Positions 1 to 10,682 of a stretch of DNA of 38,516 nucleotides are shown here, piece by piece. The position numbers and the translations under genes were made by a program. This DNA comes from Candidatus Amesbacteria bacterium GW2011_GWC1_47_15 (GTDB lineage: Bacteria; Patescibacteriota; Microgenomatia; CAZETR01; Amesbacteraceae). Positions within the stretch are counted from its first letter, which is position 1; every line of letters starts with the position of its first letter. The DNA is taken from the NCBI GenBank assembly GCA_001001375.1, contig LCNU01000006.1:1-38516 (forward strand), in the 5' to 3' direction. The notes under the pieces are model-generated. The model searched no databases and had not been told where the DNA came from. It was given only the letters and a program-made list of their open reading frames with translations.

Positions 1-53
1 ACCAGACCCTGTTCCTTTTCCAACTCGCTGACAAGAGCAGGCAATAGATCCAT
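1..53 (-). CDS. N-terminus of an unidentified protein, cut by the window edge
   Basis: An open frame starts at an ATG (complement of 51-53) and leaves the window after 17 codons, reading MDLLPALVSELEKEQGL. It is the next gene downstream of the Nudix gene on the same strand, 63 nt away. A short acidic helix of this kind resembles the very start of NusA proteins, but 17 residues cannot decide this. A second ATG at 59-61 in another frame gives a Trp- and Cys-rich peptide and is less likely. Confidence 0.3.
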   Translation of the reverse strand, partial: MDLLPALVSELEKEQGL

Positions 54-116
54 ATCAGCATTTTAAGGGATAAGCGGGGAAAATACAGGCAGTGTCCCCT
101 CCCTTGTCCGGAAGAA

Positions 117-815
117 TTAAACGCGGGGGAGGGAAATGTCCTCCGTGAGATAAAACAAAGTTTCTTCCCCGGAAGCAGCACAGCGCATGACCTGATGTGA
201 ATTGGGAGTGAAGGTCGTGTTTTTTGAGATCAATTGTAAAGCTTGCGTGACAGGGGTCCAGAAATGTTCACCGAATCCGTTGGCCGGTTCCAAGGTACCT
301 GTTGGATCCTGTGCGCGGCAAACATGATACAGGGTATCTTCGAAAATTTGTTCAACGGGGAACCGGCGAATTTTACGGATGATGCCTGACAGCGAAAACC
401 GGGCAGACAGGCCTGTTTCCTCCAGCAGTTTGCGTGCAGCTGCCGCTTCTACGGCTTCCCCCGGGAGAAGTTTCCCGGAGATGACCTCGATATCTCCCAA
501 ATACGGCTGGCGGGCACGTTTCTGTAAAAGCACATTTCCCCCGTGAAACAAATAGCAAAGGACGGATATTTTGAAGGTCTCCCGGGCGGTGCCGGAAATG
601 TCCAGATACTGAATCAGTTTTTTGCCGTCGTCCGTCAGACTGTACCAAGTGTCCGTTTTGGAGACAACACCCTTTTCCTGAAGGAATTTGAGGTGATATT
701 TGTACAGATCGTTATCAATATCCTCCGGTCGGGCTTCGGAGTAAGTCAGTTGAGGTTTCCTGATAAAGGCGGAAAGAATCCTGTACTGAACGAAACTCAA
801 ATCCCGGTAGTCCAT
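117..815 (-). CDS. Winged-helix/Nudix fusion protein with altered Nudix box
   Basis: A 232-residue protein. Residues 1-78 look like a winged-helix DNA-binding domain: a helical DLYKYHLKFLQEKGVV recognition region followed by a wing ending YSLTDDGKKLI. Residues 80-225 form a Nudix domain (nucleoside-diphosphate-X hydrolase fold). The Nudix box lies at residues 114-136 and keeps Gly114, Glu120, Arg128, Glu132, Glu133 and Gly135. The position after Arg128, normally the Glu of the REUXEE core, is Lys129 (codon AAA). In MutT the equivalent Glu takes part in metal-assisted catalysis, so activity may be weak or absent and the domain could act as a ligand sensor. NrtR regulators join the same two modules in reverse order. 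The gene starts 4 nt after the gyrA stop and is probably cotranscribed with gyrA. The domain call is firm; the regulator idea is inference. Confidence 0.85.
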   Translation of the reverse strand: MDYRDLSFVQYRILSAFIRKPQLTYSEARPEDIDNDLYKYHLKFLQEKGVVSKTDTWYSLTDDGKKLIQYLDISGTARETFKISVLCYLFHGGNVLLQKRARQPYLGDIEVISGKLLPGEAVEAAAARKLLEETGLSARFSLSGIIRKIRRFPVEQIFEDTLYHVCRAQDPTGTLEPANGFGEHFWTPVTQALQLISKNTTFTPNSHQVMRCAASGEETLFYLTEDISLPRV

Positions 816-819
816 TATT

Positions 820-1833
820 TTAATTATTTAACCTCTTTCCCAACCGGGGGATATTGCGCAGGGGAAGCTTGATGATCTGAGCGGTGCGGCTGGTCAAAAC
901 CACCTGTTCCACGTTTTCATCGACTCCGATACAGGTAACGATCTTGCCTGTTTTGTCGTTGATGGAGGCGGCTTTGACTCCCTGACCGCCGCGCTTTTGC
1001 AAAGGCCAGTTTTTGACCGAAGTACGCTTGCCCAGGCCTTTTTCAGTAATGATGAGCACATCTTCGAAAACCTTGCGGCGTTTGTCGGTTACTTCCCGGC
1101 CAGCCGGAAATACTTCTTTCCCAACCACGAAATCACCGCTTTTCAACTCTATACCGCGGACACCCATAGTGTCGCGGGCAGTGGGACGGACATCTTCTTC
1201 CCTGAAACGAATGGATTTGCCTTCTTTTGAGACTATTAGAACCTGGTCCGTGCCTGTGGTCGGACGAACCCATTCCAGACTGTCACCTTGTTCCAATTTA
1301 ATGGCGATAATACCGGACTGGCGGATATGATCAAAATCTGTTAGCTTGCTTTTCTTGATCGTACCCCGGTGAGTGGTCATCAGGAGGAATTTGTAAGCAT
1401 CCTTTTTACCCAGGGAGAGTACCGTCTGCAGTTTTTCGTCCTGGGGGATATTTATCAGGTTTACCACAGCCTGGCCCTTGGACTGGCGGGAACCCTCCGG
1501 CAGATCAAAGGCTTTGACTTTGAAAACGCGTCCTTTGCTGGTGAAGAAAAGAATATCGTCATGTGTATTTGCAGTGAGCAACTGGGCAATTTCGTCCTCC
1601 TCTTTGGTGGTCATACCCGTGACTCCCTTGCCGCCGCGATGCTGGGTACGAAAGGCGGACGGATTTTGGCGCTTGATATAACCTGTGGAGGTGATGGTAA
1701 TTACGGTATCCTCCGATGGGATGAGGTCTTCGTAAGAAAATTCACCTACGGGGTTTTTGTGAACCCGGGTACGGCGCGGCTCAGGATATTTTTCCTTAAG
1801 TTCCAGGCCCTCGGTTTTTATAAGAGCCAGGAT
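820..1833 (-). pseudogene. gyrA: gyrA, C-terminal part, out of frame with the N-terminal part
   Basis: This frame continues GyrA after the break at 1833-1838. It opens with residues aligning to the end of the tower coiled coil (KEKYPEPRRTRV, compare KERFNDERRTEI in B. subtilis). It then runs through the C-terminal beta-pinwheel that wraps DNA and ends at a TAA. A GyrA box variant (QHRGGKG instead of QRRGGKG) identifies gyrase rather than topoisomerase IV. Later blades carry VNL, RGTIKKSKLTDF, IRFREEDVRPTARDTMGVRGI and GLGKRTSV repeats typical of the family. Read alone this part has no own start signal; the internal ATG at 1614 lies inside the GyrA-box region. It would be translated only after a -1 frame change. 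See the upstream fragment for the missing segment. Confidence 0.85.
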
Positions 1834-3164
1834 TTTTTCTCCAACGCGGCCAGGCGCCGCAACTGCATATCCAGAATCGCCACTGCCTGAATCTCCGTCA
1901 GACCAAAGCGTTCCATGAGGTTTTTTTTGGCCACATCGGAATCCGCAGACTCCCTGATTGTTTTGATCACCGCATCCAGATGATCCAGAGCGATCTTTAA
2001 CCCTTCCAGGATGTGAGCCCTTTCCCTGGCCCGGCGCAGGTCGTATTCCGAGCGGCGGGTGATCACCAGCTGGCGGTGTTTGATATATTCGGACAGAATT
2101 TGCTTTAATCCCAGAACCTGGGGAGTACCGTCTACCAGGGCGACGATATTAGCGGGAAAAGTGGTCTGCAAGGCTGTATGTTTGTAAAGATTGTTCAAGA
2201 GGGCTTTGGGTTTGGCATCGCGTTTCAGTTCGATAACCACCCTAATGCCATCCCGGTCCGATTCGTCCCGCAGGTCTGAAATTCCGTCGATTTTTTTATT
2301 GTGGACCAGATCCGCAATCCGGGCTACCAACTCGGCCTTGTTTACCTGGTAGGGCAGTTCGGAAATGATTATCTGGTTCTTACCTGATTTGGTTTCTTCT
2401 ATTTCCGCCTTACCCCGGACGACTATCCGGCCGCGACCGGTGGCATAGACTTCCGCAATTGCCTTGGAATCGTAAATAGCCCCGTGCGTCGGGAAATCCG
2501 GACCTTTGACAAACTGCATCAGTTCTTCCACTGAGGCTTCGGGATTTTCTACCAGGTGGACGATTGCGTCCACCACTTCGCCCAGGTGGTGGGGAGGAAT
2601 TTTTGTGGCCATTCCCACGGCAATACCCTCCGATCCCATTAACAGCAAATTGGGGAGTTTAGCCGGAAGAAATATCGGTTCTTTCAGGGTCCCGTCAAAA
2701 TTATCCAACAGGTCAACAGTTTCCTTGTCCAGATCTACCAGCATTTCCTCGGAAATTTTGGAAAGCTTGGCTTCCGTATAGCGCATAGCGGCAGGAGAAT
2801 CGCCGTCTATGGAGCCGAAATTTCCCTGGCCATCTATCAGGGGATATCTCATGGAAAATTCCTGGGCCAGCCGGACCAGGGCATCGTAGACAGGAACGTC
2901 TCCGTGGGGATGGTATTTGCCCAGCACCTCTCCTACAATTTTGGCAGATTTGCTGTGTTTGCCGGAATATTTTAAACCCATGTCGTGGCAGGCATACAAA
3001 ATCCGACGGTGGACGGGCTTGAGACCGTCCCGGACATCCGGCAAAGCCCGGGCTACAATTACCGACATGGCATAATCCAGGAAGTTTTTTTGCATCTCGT
3101 CCGTAATTTCCGCCTGAATAATGCGGGGGTTATCGGGAAGCTGATCTGGTGCAGTATCGGGCAT
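1818..3164 (-). pseudogene. gyrA: gyrA, N-terminal part, DNA gyrase breakage-reunion domain
   Basis: GyrA is the DNA-cleaving subunit of gyrase (A2B2), which introduces negative supercoils using ATP. This frame starts at an ATG and has the usual N-terminus ([28 protein letters not shown]). The active-site Arg128-Tyr129 sits in AAMRYTE. The helix-4 region reads [10 protein letters not shown], so the residues equivalent to E. coli Ser83 and Ala84 are Val90 and Pro91. The frame follows the family to [16 protein letters not shown] and then ends four residues later at TAA (1818-1820). About 24-25 residues of the tower coiled coil are missing at this point, and the remainder follows in the -1 frame after an A6 run. 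One deletion of 3n+1 nt would explain both defects. Together the fragments otherwise cover a complete GyrA. Confidence 0.88.
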
Positions 3165-3179
3165 AAGGAAGCAATAAAT

Positions 3180-3196
3180 TCCGGGCCAAGCCCGGA
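3180..3196 (-). other. GC-rich hairpin in the gyrA leader
   Basis: A perfect 7-bp inverted repeat, TCCGGGC with GCCCGGA and a 3-nt loop, lies 15 nt before the gyrA start codon and 63 nt after the hppA stop. The strand facing gyrA continues ATTTATT, so it could be a weak terminator for hppA or a leader hairpin acting on gyrA. A similar GC-rich hairpin precedes gyrB. Confidence 0.5.
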
Positions 3197-3259
3197 CCCA
3201 ACCATATTACATTTTCAGGAGTCTTAAATCAAGGCCTTAGGGTCTGTTTAATCTGATAT

Positions 3260-5251
3260 TTAAACAAGCAGAGGAACCAACAGAAGGGCGATGATGTTGA
3301 TGATCTTGATCATGGGGTTGACGGCCGGGCCGGCAGTGTCTTTGTAGGGATCACCAACAGTATCTCCTGTAATCGCGGCCTGATGAGCGGGAGATTTCTT
3401 GCCCCCGAGATTACCCTCCTCGATATACTTTTTGGCATTATCCCAGGCAGCGCCACCGGTGGTCATAGAAATAGCGAGAAAGACTCCGGTGATAATCGAA
3501 CCAACCAGCGCCCCGCCCAAAGCCACCGGCCCCAGTATTAGACCTATAATAATCGGTGCCAGAACCGGAATAAGCGCAGGGACTATCATCTGTCTCAAAG
3601 CGGCCTGAGTTACCAAATCTACTGCCCGGCGGTAATCCGGCCGGGCTTTACCGGTCATGATGCCTTTGATGGTCTTGAACTGGCGGCGGACTTCGGTAAC
3701 CACTGCCCCGCTGGCGATGCCTACGGCATTCATGGCATAGGAGGTGAACAAATAAGGCAAAGCCGCACCGAGAAACAAGCCGGTGATGACCAGGGGATCA
3801 GATAGATCAAATACCAGATTCCGGCCCAGGAGTCTCAATTCCGCACTGTAGGCGGCAAACAAGACCAGGGCGGCCAGGGCGGCGGAACCGATGGCGTAGC
3901 CTTTGGTAACCGCTTTGGTGGTGTTGCCGACGCTGTCCAAAGCATCCGTTACCTCTCTCACCGAATCGGGAAGATCGCTCATTTCGGCAATACCACCGGC
4001 ATTATCCGTAATCGGACCGAAAGCATCGATAGCTATGATAATTCCGGTGGAGGACAACATACTGAGAGCAGCCAGCGCGACACCGTACAGGCCCGACAAA
4101 AGATAAGCCCCCAGAGCAGCCAGAGCCAGGAAGATAACAGGCCAGAAAGTGGATTTGAGGGAAAGTGCCAGTCCGGCGATGATGTTTGAACCGTGGCCGG
4201 AAACGGAAGCCTGGGCAAGGTTTTTGACCGAGGAGAATTTTTTGGAGGTATAGACTTCGGTGAAAAAGACCATCATGGCAGTGACGCCTGAACCGATGAG
4301 AGTGGCAAGAAAAGCGTTTATTAATGGGAGACCGGCGGGCGATAGATAGCGGGAAACCAGATAATAAAAGACCAGGGCTGAGGATCCGAGAGCAATAATC
4401 AGGCCTTTATACAACGCTGGCATGATGGATTTGGGGTCGTTTGTCCGGACAAAAAGACTGCCTAAAATAGAAGTGAAAACACCTCCGCCGGCAATGTAAA
4501 GCGGAAAAACGACTGCGGACGGAAAATCCGATCCGAATGTAAGACTGGCGATCAGCATAGCCGAAAGCAGCGTAACTACGTAAGTTTCAAACAAATCGGC
4601 GGCCATGCCGGCGCAGTCACCTACATTATCCCCTACCAGATCGGCAATGACCCCGGGATTCCTGGGATCGTCTTCAGGTATACCGGCTTCGATTTTGCCG
4701 ACCATGTCCGTACCCACATCCGCCGACTTGGTATAAATGCCACCGCCGAGACGGGCAAATACAGAAACCAGAGAACCGCCGAATCCGAGGCCGATCATGG
4801 CCCGCGGATCCCCCGTCCATGCATAAAACAGAGCCGTAGTCAGCAAAGCCAGACCGACGACCAGAAATCCGGTGACAGAACCACCCTGGAAAGCCATTGA
4901 TAGGGCCGGCCCAAGACCTTTTTGGGCGGCAGCTGCGGTACGGACATTTGCCCTGATGCTGGTATGCATACCGATGAATCCGGCCAGGGCAGATACAAAA
5001 CCACCGATAACGAAGCCGATGGCTGTAACTGATCCGAGCGCCAACCAGAGGACAATGGCCAATACTGCGCCGATGGCGGCCAGGGTGATTGCCTGACGGT
5101 TGAGGTAGGCAACGGCACCTTCGGCGATGGCGGCCGCCACGGAATTCATCTTTTCGTTGCCGGAGGGAGATTTATTTATGGTATAGAAGAGATACGCGCC
5201 GTAAGCTATTGCAGCAAGAGCAGCGGTGACGGCGAAGGGAATGGGGGCCAT
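3260..5251 (-). CDS. hppA: Membrane-bound proton-pumping pyrophosphatase, K+-independent type
   Basis: An integral membrane enzyme that hydrolyses pyrophosphate and pumps H+ (some relatives pump Na+). At 663 residues it is full length, with about 16 hydrophobic segments. The pyrophosphate site is visible at residues 169-222: [14 protein letters not shown] with the catalytic-loop Asp and Lys residues, EDDPRNPG and [16 protein letters not shown] second acidic cluster, [16 protein letters not shown], lies at 409-424, and a third near the C-terminus reads [15 protein letters not shown]. The motif [10 protein letters not shown] (442-451) has Lys446 and Thr449 where K+-dependent enzymes carry Ala, which marks the K+-independent subfamily. 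In a fermentative reduced cell the pump would recover energy from biosynthetic pyrophosphate and energise the membrane. A -10 box TATAAT stands 12 nt before the ATG. Confidence 0.95.
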   Translation of the reverse strand: MAPIPFAVTAALAAIAYGAYLFYTINKSPSGNEKMNSVAAAIAEGAVAYLNRQAITLAAIGAVLAIVLWLALGSVTAIGFVIGGFVSALAGFIGMHTSIRANVRTAAAAQKGLGPALSMAFQGGSVTGFLVVGLALLTTALFYAWTGDPRAMIGLGFGGSLVSVFARLGGGIYTKSADVGTDMVGKIEAGIPEDDPRNPGVIADLVGDNVGDCAGMAADLFETYVVTLLSAMLIASLTFGSDFPSAVVFPLYIAGGGVFTSILGSLFVRTNDPKSIMPALYKGLIIALGSSALVFYYLVSRYLSPAGLPLINAFLATLIGSGVTAMMVFFTEVYTSKKFSSVKNLAQASVSGHGSNIIAGLALSLKSTFWPVIFLALAALGAYLLSGLYGVALAALSMLSSTGIIIAIDAFGPITDNAGGIAEMSDLPDSVREVTDALDSVGNTTKAVTKGYAIGSAALAALVLFAAYSAELRLLGRNLVFDLSDPLVITGLFLGAALPYLFTSYAMNAVGIASGAVVTEVRRQFKTIKGIMTGKARPDYRRAVDLVTQAALRQMIVPALIPVLAPIIIGLILGPVALGGALVGSIITGVFLAISMTTGGAAWDNAKKYIEEGNLGGKKSPAHQAAITGDTVGDPYKDTAGPAVNPMIKIINIIALLLVPLLV

Positions 5252-5263
5252 GTTATGGGCTAC

Positions 5264-5291
5264 ATTATATAACAGATGTAATTACAGTGAA
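5264..5291 (-). promoter_or_regulatory. Putative promoter of hppA
   Basis: On the minus strand TATAAT (5264-5269) is preceded by TTCACT (5286-5291) with a 16-nt spacer and stands 12 nt before the hppA ATG. The -10 is consensus and the -35 is weak. Confidence 0.45.
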
Positions 5292-5316
5292 AAGGGGGAA
5301 GTTGAAATATGACTTA

Positions 5317-5345
5317 TTGACATGCAGTGTCCCAGGGGGTATTTT
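5317..5345 (+). promoter_or_regulatory. Promoter of the unknown gene at 5353
   Basis: A consensus -35 TTGACA (5317-5322), a 17-nt spacer and -10 TATTTT (5340-5345). The ATG at 5353 lies 7 nt after the -10, so the transcript is expected to begin at or next to the start codon. Confidence 0.55.
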
Positions 5346-5352
5346 GAGGATA

Positions 5353-5976
5353 ATGAATTTGGAGCGACTGTTAACGGGCGAACACTTCAGACAAAAGAAC
5401 GTACAACCGAATTTGCTGGGAAAAGTCGAGGAAGTTAATGTCTGCCCATTCTACAATGAGATAAAGATGGGAGCCTGGCTGGCAGGTTTGGATATAAATA
5501 AATTTTCTACTTTAGCCAAGTTTTGCGGACATGAGATTTCTGTAAAAAGCGACGCAGGGTTAATTGCAGGTTTACCGGAAATTACATCTTCATTTCCATT
5601 TGCCATGTGCAACGAAGTAGTTAATCTATTAGAGGTTCAGCTAACAATGGTAACCGAGGGACAGATAAGCGGTCCGACCCCGACTGAAAGAAAAGCGGCT
5701 GCCAGGTGGCAGGCGGACCAATGGGAGCGGGAAGAAACGATAGAACAAACCTGGAAAAGATGGAAAGAGGCAGTAGTCAAGTCTTACCCGGAACTTCATT
5801 TAACCGGTGATAAAGTGTCGGACGAGGCCGCTGTCGAGCTGGTAAAGAAGTGGGTCGGTGTGTTAAGAAAGAAGGCTGTAGGGAATATGGATTTTATGAA
5901 CGCATCGTTCAATCCGGGCTCAAAATGTCCCCAGCACCCCCGGCCGGGAGAAGTAGATGGACAAATAGTTTTTTAG
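5353..5976 (+). CDS. Unknown protein, lone plus-strand gene between hppA and gyrB
   Basis: A 207-residue protein from the ATG at 5353. The frame also opens at a GTG at 5287, but the promoter TTGACA-17-TATTTT sits downstream of that codon and ends 7 nt before 5353, so the inner ATG is preferred. I recognise no family. The first half contains scattered Cys (VCPFYNE, KFCGHE, AMCNE). The middle is a charged, Trp-rich helical stretch (ARWQADQWEREETIEQTWKR) and the end is basic then Pro/Gly-rich. No signal peptide or membrane segment is evident. It is transcribed against both neighbours and ends 13 nt from the gyrB stop. Codon use does not stand out. Confidence 0.7.
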   Translation: MNLERLLTGEHFRQKNVQPNLLGKVEEVNVCPFYNEIKMGAWLAGLDINKFSTLAKFCGHEISVKSDAGLIAGLPEITSSFPFAMCNEVVNLLEVQLTMVTEGQISGPTPTERKAAARWQADQWEREETIEQTWKRWKEAVVKSYPELHLTGDKVSDEAAVELVKKWVGVLRKKAVGNMDFMNASFNPGSKCPQHPRPGEVDGQIVF

Positions 5977-5989
5977 TAATTTTCTCTTC

Positions 5990-7963
<1,974 letters not shown>

Positions 7964-8012
7964 TTATTTATATTAACAACTAAGGGTGGAGAATTCAAGC
8001 TGTGAAGTGATT

Positions 8013-8279
8013 TTATTTACCTTGAATTTTTACAGTCCGCCACTCAGAGTTATAGTAGTTTAAGACTAACGCCTCTTCTCCTGGAGGCAATGTTAACCGA
8101 CCCTTCATTGAAACCAGATTTTTCGACGTGGTTGCAGGAATAACCATTGTTCCACCTTTTTCGTCTCCAATTAGAGTAATAGGATTTTTTGATCCCCATG
8201 CATCTAACAGAAATAAAGTAACCTCGTCGTCCTTATGTACATTAAAGTTGTAATCTTTACTTCGGACCTCCAAAGTCAT
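8013..8279 (-). CDS. Small unknown protein under an operator-like palindrome
   Basis: An 88-residue soluble protein with alternating hydrophobic and polar stretches suggesting mainly beta strands (DEVTLFLLDAW, GGTMVIPATTS, GEEALVLNYY, EWRTVKIQGK). There is no signal peptide, Cys or recognisable motif. The start is well supported: -35 TTGACT, a 16-nt spacer, -10 TAAAAT, then 6 nt to the ATG, which implies a leaderless transcript. A 19-bp near-perfect inverted repeat fills the promoter spacer, so the gene is probably repressible. It has its own promoter and lies between gyrB and the delta-prime-like gene on the same strand. Function unknown. Confidence 0.7.
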   Translation of the reverse strand: MTLEVRSKDYNFNVHKDDEVTLFLLDAWGSKNPITLIGDEKGGTMVIPATTSKNLVSMKGRLTLPPGEEALVLNYYNSEWRTVKIQGK

Positions 8280-8285
8280 GCAAAG

Positions 8286-8313
8286 ATTTTAACTTGTAGT
8301 AACTGCAAGTCAA
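8286..8313 (-). promoter_or_regulatory. Promoter with 19-bp operator-like inverted repeat
   Basis: On the minus strand: -35 TTGACT (8308-8313), -10 TAAAAT (8286-8291), and ATG 6 nt further. The inverted repeat ACTTGCAGTTACTACAAGT occupies 8292-8310. It is symmetric around position 8301 with a single mismatched pair and lies exactly between the two promoter hexamers, the classic place for a repressor dimer. Confidence 0.55.
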
Positions 8314-8318
8314 TGGTT

Positions 8319-8921
8319 TCAGAGTTTGAGGAACAGATTGGACATGGCTAGGCGGACGGAGACATTGGCATTTAAGTATTTGCGGGTATCGGTGATGAGG
8401 GAATAAGTTTCAGGAGTCAGAGAAGAAGAACCGGATTTAATTTGTAAATGGATATGCTGTTCCAGATCGTCCAGGAATTGCAGGGCGGAGACCTTGGTAA
8501 ATTTTTGTTTTTCCATTATTTCCAAACGCTCCCCTGCCCCGGAGGAAACGATTTTTTCGCAGAGAAGAGCGAATTGGTCTAATTGGGGCAATTGGTCTAA
8601 TTGGGGTAATTTGGATGGGATGATCTGGATCCGGGAAAGGATCGTTGGCAGCAGTTGATCCGGAAAAGAAGTCACTAAATAAATTTCACTGGCGCCGGGT
8701 GGTTCCTCCAAAGTTTTGAGGAGTGCATGCTGGGCGGGAAGAGTCAATTTTTCGGCAGAGTTTATAATCACAATATTTTTTTCGGACAGCACCGGCCTGC
8801 GGGATAGAAAATGACTGATCTGCCTGACTTCCCCGATACCGATTGACGTTTCGGGAGAAATAATCAGAATATCCGGGCCGGACGCGATTTGCGGCATGAC
8901 TGCAGTGAGGTAGGAATGCAT
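8319..8921 (-). CDS. Minimal DNA polymerase III delta-prime-like clamp-loader protein
   Basis: A 200-residue AAA+ relative of the clamp-loader delta-prime/DnaX family. It contains the conserved block LTLPAQHALLKTLEEPP (about residues 64-80), followed by the sensor-1-like LPTILSRIQ (100-108), where family members read TI.SRC. The region upstream is much shorter than usual: a normal delta-prime is about 330 residues, with a zinc module and a P-loop remnant, and neither is present. No Walker A motif is visible, so it should not bind ATP by itself, which fits delta-prime. The C-terminal helical part contains two copies of the hexapeptide LPQLDQ coded by an 18-bp tandem repeat. The gene is divergent from pilB with only 14 nt between the start codons. 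Confidence 0.75.
   Translation of the reverse strand: MHSYLTAVMPQIASGPDILIISPETSIGIGEVRQISHFLSRRPVLSEKNIVIINSAEKLTLPAQHALLKTLEEPPGASEIYLVTSFPDQLLPTILSRIQIIPSKLPQLDQLPQLDQFALLCEKIVSSGAGERLEIMEKQKFTKVSALQFLDDLEQHIHLQIKSGSSSLTPETYSLITDTRKYLNANVSVRLAMSNLFLKL
8572..8607 (-). repeat. 18-bp tandem repeat, two copies, inside the delta-prime-like gene
   Basis: Two adjacent 18-bp units beginning AATTGGTCTAATTGGGG differ only in the last base. Being a multiple of three, the repeat stays in frame and duplicates the peptide LPQLDQ. Confidence 0.85.
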
Positions 8922-8936
8922 GTTATTATTATTATA
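8921..8936. promoter_or_regulatory. Overlapping divergent -10 elements between the delta-prime-like gene and pilB
   Basis: Only 14 nt, made of TTA/TAT repeats, separate the two start codons. On the plus strand TGTTATTAT (8921-8929) is an extended -10 ending 6 nt before the pilB ATG. On the minus strand TATAAT (8931-8936) ends 9 nt before the other ATG. There is no room for a Shine-Dalgarno sequence on either side. Confidence 0.45.
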
Positions 8937-10678
8937 TGCCTGCCCAAAGGACTGACTTGACGTCTGATTCGCCTGACGAATCCGCTATTAACGCTTTGGT
9001 ACAGGAAGGGAAACTCAAAACAAAGGATCAGGAGAGGGCTAAACTGGCATTTATTTCCACCGGTGAGCCGATGAGCGAATGGGTGATCAAACAGGGATTA
9101 GTAACGGAAGACGACGTGCTGATGGCGGGGGCAAAAAGCGCTAATATTCCGTTTGTAAAACTCGAAGACAAAGCCATGTCCCCCATAGCTTTGGGGTACG
9201 TGGATCGGGCAGTAGCATCGCGCCTGAAAGCCATACCTTTTGATTACAAGCCATCCACAGGAGAGTTGTATGTGGCTATGGCAAATCCCCTGGATTTGGC
9301 TGCAGTGGAATTTCTGGAGAAAAAAACCGGCATTAAGGTCAAAATATTTGCGGCATCACCGGCGGAAGTCAAAGACAGCATCGATTCCAAGTATGAACAG
9401 AGCCTATCTACCGAAGTCACGGCCGCACTCAAAGAAGCAGGAACATCGGGTAATGTAGAAGTTAAGACAGTAAACATCCGGAAAGTAAATGAGCTGATCA
9501 GAGAGGCGCCAATTGCCAAAATAGTCACCACGATTTTGGAATTTGCCATAAAGTCCCGTGCTTCCGACGTGCATATCGAACCATTGGAAGAAAGGACAAG
9601 AGTACGATATCGGATTGACGGAATACTGCATGAGAAACTGGTGCTGCCGAGGAAAATACACGACTCGCTTATTTCGAGGGTAAAGATTTTGTCTGATATG
9701 AAAATTGACGAAAAGAGAACTCCCCAGGACGGAAGATTTAATTTTCAGACAGACGTGGAAGAAGTTGATCTGCGCGTATCTTCCTTACCTACCGTGCACG
9801 GAGAAAAAATTGTCATGAGGCTTTTGAAAAAAACGGGTGCAGTGCCTACTTTACCTGAACTTGGCCTGCGGGGACGGGCTTTGAAAAACCTTGAGGAAGC
9901 CGTACTTCGTCCTCACGGAATTATATTGGTTACCGGGCCGACAGGTTCGGGAAAAACTACGACCCTATATTCCATTCTTTCGCGGATAAACACAATTAAA
10001 GTAAATATTCTGACGCTGGAGGACCCGGTGGAATATCAGATAGGAGGGGTAAATCAGGTCCAGATCAACCCTCAAGCGGGACTGACATTTGCATCCGGGC
10101 TGCGGTCTTTTCTTCGCCAGGACCCTAACATTATCATGGTTGGAGAGGTACGCGACGAAGAAACCGCGGAGCTGGCAATCCAGGCTGCGCTGACCGGGCA
10201 CCTGGTGTTTTCCACTCTGCATACAAATAACGCATCCGGGGCTTTGCCCAGGCTTTTGGATATGCAGTCCGAGCCTTACCTACTGGCTTCCACTATTACG
10301 GCGATAGTCGGGCAGAGGGTAGTACGCCGCGTTTGTGATACCTGCCGCAAGGAGTACCGGCCCAATCCTGAAGTGGAAGCAGATATCAGGCAAGTACTGG
10401 GAAGTCTGATGCCGCATGTTAAAGAACCTATGAAATTATTGAAAGGCGAGGGCTGCCAGCAGTGCGGCAATACCGGGTACCAGGGAAGAGTGGGAATATT
10501 TGAAGTGCTGCCGATGACTGAAAAAATCGGCAGATTGATTTTGGAAAGGGCTTCCAGCGTGCAGATCGAAAAAGTGGCGGTGGACGAAGGGATGATATCC
10601 ATGAAGCAGGACGGTTATATGAAAGCAGTCGAGGGAGTTACATCCATTGACGAAGTGCTGAGAGTTGCGCAAGAATAG
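8936..10678 (+). CDS. pilB: Type IV pilus extension ATPase PilB
   Basis: The cytoplasmic hexameric ATPase that powers pilus assembly. It is 580 residues long, a usual length. Residues about 15-140 match the MshEN/GspE N-terminal domain (GEPMSEWVIKQGLVTEDDVLMAGAK, VKLEDKAMSPIALGYVDRAVA). The motor domain follows: IAKIVTTILEFAIKSRASDVHIEPLEERTRVRYRIDG, Walker A GPTGSGKTTT (about 335-344), the Asp box LTLEDPVEYQI, Walker B with RQDPNIIMVGEVRDEETA, and the His box TGHLVFSTLHTN. Two Cys pairs (VCDTC near 466 and GCQQCGNTG near 503) form the tetracysteine zinc site that separates PilB/GspE from PilT. It is the first gene of the pilus locus, followed at once by pilT. Confidence 0.97.
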   Translation: MPAQRTDLTSDSPDESAINALVQEGKLKTKDQERAKLAFISTGEPMSEWVIKQGLVTEDDVLMAGAKSANIPFVKLEDKAMSPIALGYVDRAVASRLKAIPFDYKPSTGELYVAMANPLDLAAVEFLEKKTGIKVKIFAASPAEVKDSIDSKYEQSLSTEVTAALKEAGTSGNVEVKTVNIRKVNELIREAPIAKIVTTILEFAIKSRASDVHIEPLEERTRVRYRIDGILHEKLVLPRKIHDSLISRVKILSDMKIDEKRTPQDGRFNFQTDVEEVDLRVSSLPTVHGEKIVMRLLKKTGAVPTLPELGLRGRALKNLEEAVLRPHGIILVTGPTGSGKTTTLYSILSRINTIKVNILTLEDPVEYQIGGVNQVQINPQAGLTFASGLRSFLRQDPNIIMVGEVRDEETAELAIQAALTGHLVFSTLHTNNASGALPRLLDMQSEPYLLASTITAIVGQRVVRRVCDTCRKEYRPNPEVEADIRQVLGSLMPHVKEPMKLLKGEGCQQCGNTGYQGRVGIFEVLPMTEKIGRLILERASSVQIEKVAVDEGMISMKQDGYMKAVEGVTSIDEVLRVAQE

Positions 10679-10682
10679 AGTC

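Noticed and set aside
1833-1838. Programmed -1 frameshifting in gyrA as the main explanation
   Set aside because: The heptamer G-AAA-AAA is only partly slippery, and a frame change alone does not explain the missing tower residues.
5287-5352. N-terminal extension of the unknown gene from a GTG at 5287
   Set aside because: The TTGACA-TATTTT promoter lies inside this stretch, and the ATG at 5353 follows the -10 at the spacing seen at other genes.
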